NCBI RefSeq assembly: GCF_910594005.1
Contig: NC_057848.1
Coordinates: 49,555,616-49,619,615, forward strand
Source of the DNA: Cervus elaphus
Taxonomy: Eukaryota > Chordata > Mammalia > Artiodactyla > Cervidae
Direction of reading: 5' to 3'
Length of the DNA stretch: 64,000 nt
Shown here: piece after piece, positions 44,480-56,530 of the stretch
How positions within the stretch are numbered: position 1 is the stretch's first letter
Layout of the letters: every line of letters starts with the position of its first letter
The notes under the pieces: generated by a model
What the model was told of the DNA's origin: nothing
Seen by the model: the letters and a program-made list of their open reading frames with translations, nothing else
Databases searched by the model: none
Position numbers and translations under genes: made by a program

Positions 44480-44665
44480 GAATAATCATAATTATAGCTA
44501 TCATTTATTGATTGATTGATGTAAGCTATGTATACACAATCTGCACAAAAATCCTGAAGGCTGAATATTTCTGTCCTTACTCTAGAGATGAGGTGACAGA
44601 CTTAGAGATAGTGTTAGATTGCCAGTAAGGGTCAGAGATGAACCGAAAATTTAGTTTTATCCCAA
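44480..44665 (-). mobile_element. MIR SINE, antisense
   Basis: TATAGCTATCATTTATTGATTGATTG..CACAAAAATCCTGAAGGCTGAA..TAGAGATGAGGTGACAGACTTAGAGA..GGGTCAGAGATGAACC follows the antisense MIR order. Confidence 0.65.
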
Positions 44666-44726
44666 TTACCTCAACTGCACTATCTCAGTTGTTCATGCTG
44701 CTGTAACAAAATACCAGACTCACATA

Positions 44727-45018
44727 GCCTGTGTGGGAGAGGCGAGGGTGGGATGTTTCGAGAGAACATCATTGAAACATGTATCTTATCAAGGGTGAAA
44801 CAGATCACCAGCCCAGGTTGGATGCATGAGACAAGTGCTCGAGGCTGGTGCACTGGGAAGACCCAGAGGGATCGGGTGGAGAGGGAGGTGGGAGGGGGGA
44901 TTGGGATGGGGAACACATGTAAATCCATGGCTGATTCATGTCAATGTATGGCAAAAACCACTACAATATTGTAAAGTAATTAGCCTCCAACTAATAAAAA
45001 TAAATGAAAAAAAAAAAA
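44727..45018 (+). mobile_element. Ruminant L1 3' end, 5'-truncated
   Basis: Same family as 12058-12419 (GTGGAGAGGGAGGTGGGAGGGG.., GCCTCCAACTAATAAAAATAAATG) with a poly-A tail, inserted in the MaLR LTR. Confidence 0.92.
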
Positions 45019-45065
45019 CAACAGAAATTTATTCCTCACATTTTGGAGGCTGCAAGCCTGAGATT

Positions 45066-45625
45066 TGTTGTTGTTCAGTCACTAAGTTTTGTCTGACTCT
45101 TTGTGACCCCATGGACTGCAGCACGCCAGGCTCCCCTGTCCTCCACTATCTCCTGGAGTTTACTACAATTTATGTCCATTGAGTCGGTGATGCCATCCAA
45201 CAATCTCATCCTCTGCTGCCCCTTTCTTCTTTTGCCCTCAATCTTTCCCAGCATCAGGGTCTTTTCCAATGAGTTTGCTGTTTGCATCAGGTGGCCACAA
45301 TATAGAAGCTTCAGCTTCAGCATCAGTCCTTCCAATGAATATTCAGGGTTGATTTCCTCTAGGATTGACTGGTTTGATCTCCTTGTTGTCCAAGGGACTC
45401 TCAAGAGTCTTCTCCAGCACTGCAATTCAAAAGCATCAATTCTTTGGCACTCAGCTTTCTTTATGGTCCAACTCTCACATCCATACATGACTCCTGGAAA
45501 AATCATAGCTTTGACTATATGGACAAAGTATTGTCTCTGCTTTTTAATATGCTGTCTAGGTTTGTCATAGCTTTTCTTTGAAGGAGCAAGGGTATTTTAA
45601 TTTCATCTTTTAATTTTTGTCTTTT
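45066..45625 (-). mobile_element. BovB 3' fragment, antisense
   Basis: Antisense tail from TTGTTGTTCAGTCACTAAG to about AATTTCATC, inserted in the MaLR LTR. A 143-codon antisense frame (45075-45506) remains open and is the BovB C-terminus only. Confidence 0.92.
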
Positions 45626-45904
45626 AAAGTCTGAAATTAGGATACCAAATGGTCAGGTTCTGGTGCGGACTGTCTTCCTGGATTGCAGACAGTGGCTTTC
45701 TCTCTGTGTTATCACTTGGGGTGATGAAGAACCTCCCCTGTCTCTTCCTCTTCTTAAAAGAGCACTAGTTTCATCATGGCATCTCCATTCTCAAGATTTC
45801 ATCTATACCTAATTACCTCACAAAGGTCTCACCTCCTAGTACCATTATATAAGAATTAAGGCTATAAAATATGAATTTGGGGGAAACAGTCCACTAAAAA
45901 AAAG

Positions 45905-46520
45905 CATTCAAATGTTTCTGTTCAAGAATTTCTAAAGTGCATTTTGAACAATCATTTGTAAGATACTTTGCATACAGTCTATATGTGTGTCCTGCAGTGA
46001 AACACATTTGGCAAATAGACGTACACGATATTCAGTCTGGAGACATTCACAATGCATGTGATCTAAGTAAAGCCCCTGACAAGTCTTGCACAAAGGAAAT
46101 CTGTTTTACTTTAATCTGAGTTTTCCAAACTTGTTTTTTTATTAAACTCTTTTCCATAGGACACAGTTTGGGAAATAATTAGTTTCTGTCAGTCATGCTC
46201 TGGTCTTCCAACATTCTTCATGGGTAGGATTATGACATAGGTTTTGGGAATTTACATAAAACACATCATATTACAAGGATAGCAAGTGTGAACACATAAA
46301 AGCAGAAAGCTTAATTGTGTGGCATTTGTGGTTCTGCCAACAGATGAGAAAAAGCTAAGACAAATGTCATGGACTGTATGAAACTGTATTAGGTATCATA
46401 CCTAAATTTTTTTGCTTAGTATTCAGCATCTTGCATAGATGAATAATAACGGTGATGGTGATAAGAGATGATGATGATGAGGAGGATTGTATGAAGCAAA
46501 GATAATTAATTGAAATACTG
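45905..46520. other. Intergenic stretch without recognised features
   Basis: Nothing assigned; a GATGAT-rich patch lies near 46450-46485. Confidence 0.4.
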
Positions 46521-46529
46521 CTTCCTCAT

Positions 46530-46567
46530 TGCATTGTTCAGGGTTCTCCCGAGAAACAGAACCACCA

Positions 46568-46614
<47 letters not shown>

Positions 46615-47070
46615 AGAGAGAGAGAGAGAGAAGGACTTATTACCAAGGAATTGGCTCATATGATTCTGGAGGCTGAGAAATCCCTTGATCTGCTATCTGC
46701 CATCTACAAACTGGAACCCCAGGAAAGCCAGTGGTGTATCTATGATCTGAGTCCAAAGGCCTGAGAATCCAGGGACCTGATGGTGTAAATCCCAGTACAA
46801 AGGCAGGAAGAAGATTACTGTTTTAGCTCAAGCATACAGGTAGGAAAGGAGGTAATGTCCCCTTCTTTTCCTTTTTCTTCTATTTAGGCCCACAAAAGAT
46901 TGCATAATCTGCACCCACATAGGGAAGAGCAAAGCAAAAACATTCTACAAATTCAAATACTAATCTCCAGGAAACACCCTCACAGACACACCCAGAAATA
47001 ATGCCTAACCACAGACATCTGAGCTTAGTATGATTCAAGTTGACACAAAACATTAACCATCACACTCATC
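46530..47070 (-). mobile_element. ERVL-type solo LTR (MLT2-like)
   Basis: Antisense: CAGGGTTCTCCCGAGAAACAGAACCA, GGAATTGGCTCATATGATTCTGGAGGCTGAG, GGTGTAAATCCCAGT, CACAGACACACCCAGAAATAATG and the end CAAGTTGACACAAAACATTAACCATCACA. No internal region is seen, so it is a solo LTR. A microsatellite has expanded within it. Confidence 0.82.
46570..46632 (+). repeat. (GT)n(GA)n microsatellite in LTR
   Basis: About 21 GT units followed by about 10 GA units. Frames over it (46423-46659, 46510-46764) are artefacts of the repeat. Confidence 0.95.
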
Positions 47071-47074
47071 AAGG

Positions 47075-48695
47075 TGGCTTTTAAAAATCTAGAAAACTGA
47101 TCACTGTACACAATTTACATGACTCTATTCTTGTCCTGCAGCACATGACAGTTTTTATGTATATGGCTGAAGAAATTTGTTGAGGGCACTCACTCTTTAA
47201 AACAAACCTACATGTAAAAATCAATTGCAGGAGATTCATGTGACTAAAGCTTCAACACAAAGTTTCAGAGTAGAAGTGATGAATTTTAAAAAAAGACATA
47301 CTAAAGCCTTCAAAGTGTGAAATAAATTTCCACAACCCCATTTTTAAATGTCATGACAGACCTAGAAACAATTAAGTGAATATAACTAATTAAAACCAAA
47401 TTACTAAATCGATAGTGTAATTTAGCCCAAACTAAAACTCACTCTAGCAGACTTGAAATACTTAGATTTGACAGACTGAGTACTGGATCTCAATTAGATA
47501 ATACGATGCTATTGGCCAGGGAACTTGCAGAAAAAAATCTTTATTTTTAGATGTGGGATTAATAATAAGGTACAGCATAATATTCTCAGAACATGTCAAG
47601 TACTCCAAGATTCAGAATTAATCCAGAGCATCACCTCTATTACTATGATTGTACAAAGGCTAACTAGCCAAATTTCATAGGTTGAGAAATGAACACTATT
47701 AAGATAGCACTTATATTTGAGATATAGCTCCAAATTAATTTTAATGGCTTATTTCATATGTATAAGCTTTATTTTATGCTTATTTTTATTGTACTGTTTG
47801 ATTTCTATGCAAAATTACCCCAGCAAAAGACTGCTGATAAAACTTAAGAGTTAGGTGTATGAGATTCTCCAGGGACTTTAAGAGATAGCATAAGATTTTG
47901 AGGTCCTTGGAGGCTTTCCAAAGGAAGGAACATAGAATATGGAGAAGTCATTTCTAGAACAGAGTTGGGTGACATATGGAGAGAACCTTTATACATATTC
48001 TAATTTCTGGCCCCATTTGGTGAACTTCCAATGCAGGCTTGTTAATAAATGGTACAGTTCAGGTGGCAAACTGACATAGTCTGTTTGGTTATATGAATAT
48101 AGGTACTGGAAAATATGGAAGAATGATTTGGACAATAGCAGCCACTCACCTGACCATGATTGAGAGAGAAATACCAATTTTCAAAGCCATAATTTCATCA
48201 ATAATTTTCTTTTCTTCTGTACATGCATAAAGCATATAATTCATGAACCAACTCATGTACTGGTAAGCTGTGAGTGTTTGTAGCTATGCTTCATATTTAG
48301 GAAAGAGGTCAACCACCTAAATGGTGTGATTTCACCTACCTCTAAGTATCTCATCAATATTTGATATATTCTTTTAACAAGAAACGAAAACTTTGTCTCC
48401 AATAATTAGAAAATAATATTATATTAACACAAAGATACAAATGATAGATATTAGATCCTTTCTTAAAAATTTTATTGGAGTTATTTTAAAAGTATAAAAG
48501 TTGTAGGGAGGATATATTGGACTAAAATAAGTCTGACCTGTCAAGGAGCCTGCTGATGTCAATAATGGACTGATGTTGACAATGATGCCTCTCAGGTTCA
48601 GTAAGATTCAGAAGCATCTTTTGAATAATTAATGAACAGTCAAATCATAAGCAATGTAGTGAAACTTCACGTTTAGATGGAGTCTGTTTAAAAAT
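47075..48695. other. Intergenic stretch without recognised features
   Basis: About 1.6 kb of AT-rich DNA; one antisense frame at 47989-48177 with no similarity that I can see. Confidence 0.4.
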
Positions 48696-48699
48696 GAAT

Positions 48700-49453
48700 G
48701 ATTCATAGGTGACATCAGCCAAATGGTGGACTAGGAAGCTCCAGGTCCTCATTTCCCATTGGAAACATTAAAAATAAAATAAAACAGAAACAAGTAAACA
48801 AAACTAAAACTGGCTAAAGTAACTTTATAGGAACTCTGTAAAATAATCAGAGATCTGCACCAACCAAGTAAATGCCCAATAAATAAAAAACAGAATTTGA
48901 ATGATATGAAACATTCTGGCATGTTTTTCAGCTCACCATACCCTACTCCTTCCTTGGTGCTGCACCGTCTTGATTTGGAGGTGGCCCAGTTTCCAATTCC
49001 TTCTCTTGAACTAAAGGGAGCAGAAGGAGTTCTAACCTATCAGGGGTTTGCCTGATATGTAAACTGAAAGCAATAAGTGTTGGCCACAGTATGAAATCTT
49101 TGTGCATTGTTGGTGGGAATATAAAATGGTTCCACCACCGGTGGAAAAGAGCATCATGGCTTTTCAAAAATGATCATGACACATGATCACATGACACATC
49201 AATTCCACTTCTGGGTATATATCCAGAGGAATTTAAATTAGAGTATTGAACAATATTGTATATCCATGTTCATTGCAGCATTATTTGAATAGACAAAAGG
49301 GGGAAAAAACTGAAAGTCCATCAATAGTTGAATGGATAAAATTCGGCATAAATATACAATGCTATAATGTTGGATGAAGCTCAAGGACATTATGCTAAAT
49401 AAGTCAGTCACGAAGGGACAAATGCTGTATGGCTCTACTTATATGAAGTATCT
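48700..49453 (+). mobile_element. Old L1 with 5' UTR joined to 3' end
   Basis: Starts like an L1M 5' region (CCAAATGGTGGACTAGGAAGCTCCAGGTCC) and jumps near 49065 to the ORF2 3' end (GTGCATTGTTGGTGGGAATATAAAATGG, TCCATGTTCATTGCAGCATTATT). Most of the body is deleted. It continues at 49761 after a SINE pair. Confidence 0.7.
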
Positions 49454-49460
49454 AAAGTAC

Positions 49461-49753
49461 AGACAGTAAAGAATCTGCCTGCAATGCAGGAGACCCAGGT
49501 TCAATCCCTGAGTCAGGAAGATTCCCAGGAGGAGGAAATTGCAACCCACTCCAGTATTCTTGCCTGGAGAATTCCATGGACAGAGGAGCCTGGAAGAATA
49601 TTGGAGTGGGTAGCCTGGCAGAATATTGGAGTGGATAGCCTATCCCTTCTCTAGGGGATCTTCCCTACCCAGGGATCGAACCAGGGTCTCCTGAATTGCA
49701 GGCGGATTCTTTACCAGCTGAGCTACCAGGGAAGCCCATATGTGTGCTGCTGA
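49461..49753. mobile_element. Head-to-tail inverted Bov-tA pair
   Basis: 49461-49590 is a sense Bov-tA without its first bases; 49598-49738 is an antisense Bov-tA. The join holds a tandem copy of AGAATATTGGAGTGGRTAGCCT. AAAGTAC flanks the whole (49454-49460 and 49754-49760), and L1 continues beyond it. Confidence 0.85.
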
Positions 49754-49760
49754 AAAGTAC

Positions 49761-50470
49761 TCAAAAGCAGAACCTAGGAGCAAATACACACAAAATAAAT
49801 TCCTTTTATTAAAGTGCAAATAAAATTTAAAAAAAAAATTAAAGAAAATGCATAAACTATAACTTTGTGCAGCAACATGGATGAATCTCAGATGATTATG
49901 TTTAGCAAAGTAAACCAGAAACAAAAGAATATGCATGAAACCATTTACAAAAAGTTCAAAATTTGATGATTTGAGTAATTTTTCTTCCTACAGTTGCCCT
50001 ACTACAATTAAAAGAAATGTTTATATTATCCATTTAAAAATCATAGGGAAACACCCCAAATGTCTATCAGTAGGAGAATGGATAAACAAATTTTACTTTA
50101 TTCTCATAATGGCATACTATTCCACAATGAAAAGAAAAAGCTACTGATTACACAGAAATAAGTATGCCTCTCAGTGACATTAACCTGAAAGAAAGAATCT
50201 GGGAACAAAAAGAATATATAATATGATTTGTTTATACAAAGTTGTAGAAGCAGCAGAAGTAACCTATAGTGAAAAAAGAAAAATGATTGCCTGTGTTATG
50301 TGGTAAGATTTACTGGGAAGAAGGGACATGTAGGAACTTTCTGGGTTGAAATGTTCTATGTCTTTGTAAGGATATGAGCTAAGTGGGGTATTGGCGTTTG
50401 TCAAATCTCGTTGCATTGTACACTTTGGATTTGTACATTTCACTGTAAGTAATTTTTACTTAAAAAATAA
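49761..50470 (+). mobile_element. Old L1 3' end
   Basis: Sense: GGATGAATCTCAGATGATTATG, ATAGGGAAACACCCCAAATGTC..GGAGAATGGATAAACAAATTTTAC and a 3' UTR ending near 50470. Apparently two overlapping L1M pieces. Confidence 0.75.
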
Positions 50471-50479
50471 TATGTCTAC

Positions 50480-51290
50480 AAGCAAAATAAGTGAATGAAT
50501 GGGTGAATAGAAGGAATCTGGTATAAAGTGTATCCTTTGACCCTAAAATTCCACATGTAACAAAGTGTTCTAAGGAGATGAGTGAATAGATGTTCAGACA
50601 AGTCTCTATCTAATTGTTTATGTATCTATTCATCTACATCTATATGTTTGTTATATTGTAGTTTTATTAAGTTTTTGTACATTATGAAAATTAGAATAAT
50701 CTTCAAATCTTTATTTGGGGATCATTTGAATAAAATATGACATATAATGGAAAAGTATGCAGCCATTCCAAGTTAGATTGTAGTTGAATGTTTATTGACA
50801 GGAAAAGATGTCTATGATTTTTTCGGTACAGAAAAAGTTTATTTAAAATAGTAAGTGTAGTATTACTCATTACAGCTAAAGATATTTGTGTATAGGTATG
50901 TAGGTAGATGGGCTTCCCTGGTAGCTCAGACGGTAAAGAATCTGCCTGCAATGCGGGAGACCTGGTTCAATCCCAGGGTCGGGAAGATCCCCTGGAGGAA
51001 GGGCATGTAAACCCACTCCACTATTCTTGCCTAGAGAATTCCATGGACAGAGGTGCCTGGCAGGCTACAGTCCATAGGTCTCACAGAGTCAGATACAACT
51101 GAAGCAATGAAGCAGAAGCATGTAGGTTGATAGATACATAAATAGAACATATTCATGAGAAGATAGACACAAAACAGTTAACACTGTATTTCTAGGAGTT
51201 AGAATTCGAAGTAAATTTTACTTTAAAATTTATACTTTTTCTATGTCAAAACATTTCATAATATGACTATATAAGCAAAGAAAATTGTTA
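50480..51290 (+). mobile_element. Old L1/HAL1-type 3' end, interrupted
   Basis: CCTTTGACCCTAAAATTCCAC, AATGGAAAAGTATGCAGCCATTCC and ATTGACAGGAAAAGATGTC follow an L1ME/HAL1-like order. Interrupted by Bov-tA at 50910-51119. Confidence 0.6.
50910..51119 (+). mobile_element. Bov-tA SINE, sense, with TSD
   Basis: Full-length SINE with ATGTAGGTAGAT at 50898-50909 and ATGTAGGTTGAT at 51120-51131 (one mismatch). Confidence 0.94.
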
Positions 51291-51294
51291 TTTT

Positions 51295-52915
51295 AATTCC
51301 AGAAAATAGAATGCAAGTTACTTTAAATAATTTCTTTTGAAATTAATGTGATGGAATATATAATTTCTTCTCCCAGGTAATTAAATACCACTAAGAAATT
51401 ATTAATTATGTAGGAAAACAGATTAACAACAATTTCTGTATTCTCTACCTTTTATTTTCAGTCAATAACAAGAATTTTTTTCCATTTCTGACATTAATAA
51501 ACAATTCTTAAAATATACAAAGTAAGTATATTATAATTAACTTGTCTTTTCATGGTGTGTGTATATGTCTGTGTATAATTTTAGTTTTAAATAGTATTTC
51601 TCTTATATCCATTGTTCATACACAGAAGGCAGATGGTTGTCAGAGACAAGATAAGAAAAGACATGTTTGTCTATCTTCCAGAAGTGAAGATTTCTAATTA
51701 ATTTTGCTTTCACTTTAGAGATGTCACTTGAGGTAAGCTATCAACTTTCGAACTGGCAGACTAGCTGATGAAAATTCAACAAACATCTCCTATTCTTCTT
51801 GGCATTCTCACAGGTTGCTTGATGTTATAATAAGCAGGAAAAAAAGTTTAAGGGTTGATTAAATCCTTATTAGTGGAAATGTGCAATGTGCACCCTCAAG
51901 AGCCTTTTGTTATAATACAAGGAAGTTTATTCCAAACTCCTTTACTCCAATGTGCTTAAGGGTAATGAATAATAAGCAGGAAGAATTGTGAATAGAGGTA
52001 GAGACATTGTATAGCATTATGGATAACGATTATTTTTAACAAGTCATATGCCCAACAGTTGTTAATTACCATAGAGAATATGTAATAAATGAGAATGATG
52101 ATCTTTAGCCTATTCGGAGAAGTCTAATCTTACTCTCAAATACATGCAAATTTATCCATGGAGTTTAATAGGCATTTAGACATGTACAGCAGTACAAAAT
52201 ACCACTTCATTTACAAACAATTTAAAGCATATTCTGTCTTTATAGAGTGTTTCTTCAAAACGTCCATCATTTTTAAAGGGATTCTTATCAGAAGCTATTA
52301 CTTATAGTGACTGAAAAAAAAAAATCAAAGTATCTTTCCCCCGGTGCTAAGCATCTTCATTTTCCAAAATAAAGATGGATTCATTGTTGTTGAATTGTTC
52401 ATATTAGGAAAGTCATGGTTTACCATAGTCTGGGAAACAGACAGTTGCTTGCATGCAGATGGTTATTGGGAAGTGCATCTGTGAGTGAGGAAGGAAGGGG
52501 ACTGGACAGAGGGAGGAATTCACTCTCATACAATCCCACTGGGGCCTTAACCAACCTCACAGGGAGCTCTGGAGCTGGGATGGTCCTAACAGGTATCCCA
52601 GATGGAGGCAAGGTTGCCCAGCCTTGGTAACCCCTTCATCAACTAGTCATTGGAGGCAAGAGGCTTCCAGAAAAACTGTAACCTTGGGAAAAGCAGCATC
52701 CTTAATCTGACTACAAGGCAGCTGCATAAATAGTGCCACAGGCCTGAAGAGGGGAGGACTCTGGATGTTTTACCACAGAATCCATGACAACTAGTAAAAA
52801 TTTCACCCATTATTAGAAGATATAAAAAAGAAAGTCAAAATCACTCATAATCTCATCAAGAATACATAAGCCAGGTTAACATTTTTATGATCTTTGTATG
52901 ATCAGCTGGGCCTAA
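51295..52915. other. Intergenic stretch; moderately GC-rich unclassified block at 52390-52800
   Basis: AT-rich except for the block at 52390-52800 (..ACAGAGGGAGGAATTCACTC.., CCACTGGGGCCTTAACCAACC.., CAAGGCAGCTGCATAAATAG), which looks like an old interspersed repeat, possibly an LTR, but I cannot name it. Opposing frames at 52415-52630 have no known product. Confidence 0.4.
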
Positions 52916-52919
52916 AAAC

Positions 52920-53965
52920 CCACATGTCATTCTTGGGTGCTCCTTTTCTCTCGCTGACTCTGACATCCAATAAGCTAGCAACTCAACAATATTATACACA
53001 AAATGTTTCTTAAACCCATTTCTTGTTCCAGGGTTATCCCCATTTCTGTAACCCTAATTCAGGCCCTCATTATCTCTTGCTTCATTTATGATGTCTGTAG
53101 TTTTGGTGATTTTTCAGCTCATTGGCTATTATTTCATTCCTCCTTTGCTTTCCAACAAAACTTGCTCTTCCTAACATACACCATAGTGTTTTCTATTTTA
53201 GTTTCCTTAATTGTATTCTTTTCCCCTGAAATATTATTTCTGCATCTAATATACCAGCACCTTCTTCCAAACAGACCCCTTTGCCTCCCTCCTCCACACT
53301 TTCACTCTCTAACTTAATTCTGTTTAACTCATCTTTTCAAGCTTTGCTTTCCCTTGCACTCCCACCCTAGGTTCCTAGGTTGTGTTTTCAAATCACCCCC
53401 CATATATCTCTATTAGAACATTTACTATACTATACTTAAAGACTTCCTGTGACTTCCCATTATATTTAGAGTAAAATCCAAATTTACTCTGGTTTACAAA
53501 GCCCTACACAGTCTGACCCTTGCCTGCCTCTTTAGAATGTATCACAGCCTATCCACACTTCCTTCTTTATGTTCTTTACATTGCCACCAAAGTCATTCAT
53601 GTCTTTCAGACTTTTTGCTTTAGCTGTCTCCTATGCCAGGGCTGTTATTTTCTGCAATCTTTACAGGACCTGCTCCTTCTTGCCATTGAGTTCCCTTGGT
53701 TAAATGTCATCTTCTGGGAGAGCTATCTTGATCACTTCAGTTAAATAGTTACCCAGTCATTAACACATCACGCTTTCATTTTCTTCACAGCACTCATGGG
53801 AAGGTATAACTACTTTGGTTACTGTCTGTCTCCCCTCATTAGAATATAACCCCAGACCAACAGTGAACTTAGACTTACCTTATCTATCACTGTTTCCTCG
53901 GAGCCTAGAAAACTGCCTGATTCGCAGTAGTCTATTGATAAATTTTTGATAAATAAATGTTTTTA
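52920..53965 (+). mobile_element. L2 LINE, sense, long 3' portion
   Basis: TTCTTGGGTGCTCC.., CTCTTGCTTCATTTATGATG.., CTTCCCATTATATTTAGAGTAAAATCC, TCACAGCACTC.., GTCTGTCTCCCCTCATTAGAATATAA and the end CTATTGATAAATTTTTGATAAATAAATG follow L2 in order. The frames at 53003-53317 and 53520-53744 are decayed L2. Confidence 0.82.
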
Positions 53966-53969
53966 TCTT

Positions 53970-54478
53970 TGTCCTGTTAGACTATATGTTTCTCAAAACT
54001 AGGACATGTACCTTAATTTGAAGTCCTTCTGTTTATCACTAGCCCCAAATAAAATGCTTAGAAAAGAGCACAAGTTCAAAAATATTGTAGGATTTAACCG
54101 CTTTATTTTTCTAATTTTGGGTAATTGATTGTGTCATTCCTGGGATCATGTCCATTTGACCTACTTTGTGATTGGCTGTTTTACATTCCCTAACCCAAAA
54201 TCCTAGAGAAATATCCTAAGTCTGTGAGTTAATTATTCTCTACTCAAAATCATGCATAGCCTGATTTTCCTCCTTCATTACTTCCTGAAAAATGCAGAAC
54301 AAAAGTTCTTGGTGTTTGCATGAAGAAGGCATGCTCAGTGAGGGGGGACTGTTCCAGAGGGTTTGAGGGCCCACACCAGGAAACAAGCCTGAGGCTTAGC
54401 AGAGTTGGGAGGCTGGTTTCATACAGGTAGACTAGAAAAATAAGTACATACATAGAGGAGAATAGAACCTAGATTTCT
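53970..54478. other. Intergenic stretch without recognised features
   Basis: Nothing assigned. Confidence 0.4.
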
Positions 54479-54480
54479 CA

Positions 54481-54530
54481 CCATAAGATGTTATAGAAAA
54501 ACCTGAATAAACTTTTTGGCTAACCCAATA
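54481..54530 (+). mobile_element. Half of a ruminant mariner MITE
   Basis: CCATAAGATGTTATAGAAAA, then CCTGAATAAACTTTTTGGCTAACCCAATA, matches one half of the palindromic BTMAR-type element with its outer TIR. The other TIR is absent. Confidence 0.7.
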
Positions 54531-54786
54531 AATATAACAAAATAAAAAGAAAGAAAGGTTAAAAATGAGTGCTGTGGTGACGTTTTAGAATTGGATGTAC
54601 TGGAAAGAACCCATGGTTTTAAAGTTTTAAATATGCAAATATTTAGCTATAGAGATATAGATAGATAAAATTTTGCCCAGTGAGAAGTTCTGAGAGCAAT
54701 GCTGTTGATGGCCCATATCTTGGTCTCTAATGTTACTTTCCAATGGGAAAAAACAAAACAGGGCTCCTTAGGGTAATGGAGGGATT

Positions 54787-54904
54787 AAGTGTTAGTCAGT
54801 CGTGTCCGACTCTTTGTGACCCCATGGACTATAGTCCATCAGGCTCCTCTGTTCATGGAATTCTCCAGGCAAGAATACTGGAGTGAGTTGCCATTTTCTT
54901 CTCC
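54787..54904 (-). mobile_element. Bov-tA SINE fragment, antisense, with TSD
   Basis: Only the BovB-derived half. AATGGAGGGATT (54775-54786) and AATGGAAGGATT (54905-54916) flank it. Confidence 0.9.
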
Positions 54905-55189
54905 AATGGAAGGATTGGTGGGTCAGAAAAAAAGTACAAGATGAGCATGGAACATCCCATTGTGTCAGAAAGTAAGAAAAATCAAAGAATGTTGGGCATC
55001 TCAAAAAGACACTGATGCTATCTTGCAGGAATTCCTACTGGCCAGAAATGGGACAATGTTAGCTTCAAAATTGGCAATAATAAATAGATAAAGCAAAATA
55101 AATAAAATAATCAACAATCCATATTAAGATAGAAAGAATGAAGTAAAGAAAAGGAAGGAAGGGAGGAAAAAGCTCTACCATAGACTGAA

Positions 55190-56180
55190 ATGCTAACTAA
55201 TAAATGTAGAAGGAAGGATGGAATTAGAAAGTCACCACTTGGCAATCGCCATTGTGATAATCTAGGCAAAAGCTTTTAGTGATGCTAAAATTTATGAGTG
55301 AATGTTTGATGAGAAGAGAGGTATGCAGATGTCAAAGTATTGCCTCAAAAATACATGTTAAATATAAAAGGAACAAGTAACTTTACAGTAGAGATATCTG
55401 GCAGACATGAATTTTATCAATTGATGATAGCTAATATCACCAGTAAAAGGATAAATTAAATTCACCATCTTATAAGATATAAGATATACTGAGAAAAACA
55501 GAGCTTCCTTTCTGTAATACTTGTGCCAAAAATGCATAACCTGAATCTAACCAGAAAGGAACATGAGACAGAGAGGTATATTTTATGAAATAACTAGCCT
55601 GTGATTTTCAAAAGTGTCAAAGTTAAGAAAGTCAAAAAAGACTAAGGAATTGTTCTAGATTGAAGGAGACTAAAGGAAATCATATCCACATTCCAATGAG
55701 ATATCCCACTTGGATCCTTTATCTGGGAAGAATGAAGGATCTTATTGGAACAATTGATGGAATTTGAAATGGGTACATGAATAAGCTGTCACCAATTAAT
55801 GCCTACTTAATTTTGGTGGTTGTACTATGGTTATATGGGCTTCCTCGGTGGCTCGGTGGTAAAGAATTTGTCTGCCAGTGCAGGAGACACAAGAGATGCG
55901 GGTTCAATCCCCTGGAGAAGGAAATGGCAACCCACTCCAGTATTGTTGCTGGAAAATTCCATGGACAAAGGAGCCTGGTGGGCTAGTCCATGGACACGAC
56001 TGAAGCGACTTAGAATAATGCAAAACACTATGGTTTTATAGAGAACGTTTTTCTAGAAAATAGGTATCAAAGTATTCCTAGATAACATGGCATCAATGTG
56101 CTCACCAATGACTCCAGAAAAAAAATTATACTTCTTTAATACTTTTTTAAGTTTGAAAATATTTCTAAAAGTAAGAACAT
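55190..56180 (+). mobile_element. Old LINE (L1M-type) 3' UTR, interrupted
   Basis: GTGATAATCTAGGCAAAAGC, AACTTTACAGTAGAGATATCTGGC, AAAGACTAAGGAATTGTTCTAGATTG and CTTATTGGAACAATTGATGG resemble a mid-age L1 3' UTR. A SINE is inserted at 55837-56026. Confidence 0.55.
55837..56026 (+). mobile_element. Bov-tA SINE, sense, with 13-bp TSD
   Basis: ACTATGGTTATAT (55824-55836) and ACTATGGTTTTAT (56027-56039) flank it. The SINE has an internal deletion around GGTTCAATCCCCTGGAG. Confidence 0.93.
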
Positions 56181-56283
56181 TTCCAGTTTAATTGTAGATC
56201 ATTCATTAAATAATGAGCATTTTGGTAGTACTTGAGTGTGTCTATTAATAGATTTAATCCCCTCCTGCTGCTTTAGGAACCTC

Positions 56284-56376
56284 TGGGATCCTGTGGGAAG
56301 ATCACAACCCAGGGATCAAACCCAGGTCTCCTGTACTACAGGCAGATTCTTTACCAGCTGAGCCACAAGGAAAGCC
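56284..56376 (-). mobile_element. Bov-tA tRNA-half fragment, antisense, with TSD
   Basis: Only the tRNA-derived half, ending AGCTGAGCCACAAGGAAAGCC. Flanked by TTAGGAACCTC (56273-56283 and 56377-56387). Confidence 0.9.
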
Positions 56377-56530
56377 TTAGGAACCTCACTGAAAATCAAA
56401 TATTCTGTCTTTTCAGCTTCATCTAAAGAGATTCCCCCCCCCACCACATCCCATAATATTTAAATATATTCAAGTCTCTCTAATCCTAAAACAAACAAAT
56501 GTGCAACCAAATAAAACTTCCTTGACAAAA

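Larger units (their letters stand above)
44685..45900 (-). mobile_element. MaLR LTR split by an L1 and a BovB
   Basis: Three consecutive antisense LTR pieces: 44685-44726 (TTCATGCTGCTGTAACAAAATACCAG), 45019-45065 (CAACAGAAATTTATTCCTCAC..GAGGCTGCAAG) and 45626-45900 (GTCTGAAATTAGG..to AATATGAATTTGGGGGAAACAGTCC). The order and continuity show that both insertions came later. Non-coding. Confidence 0.82.

Noticed and set aside
45075..45506. 143-codon antisense frame as a gene
   Set aside because: Sequence is BovB ORF2 C-terminus (RRSNQSILEEINPEYSLEGL..); part of a truncated LINE tail.
53003..53317. 104-codon hydrophobic frame as a membrane protein
   Set aside because: Lies in an ordered L2 LINE; T-rich DNA gives hydrophobic translations.
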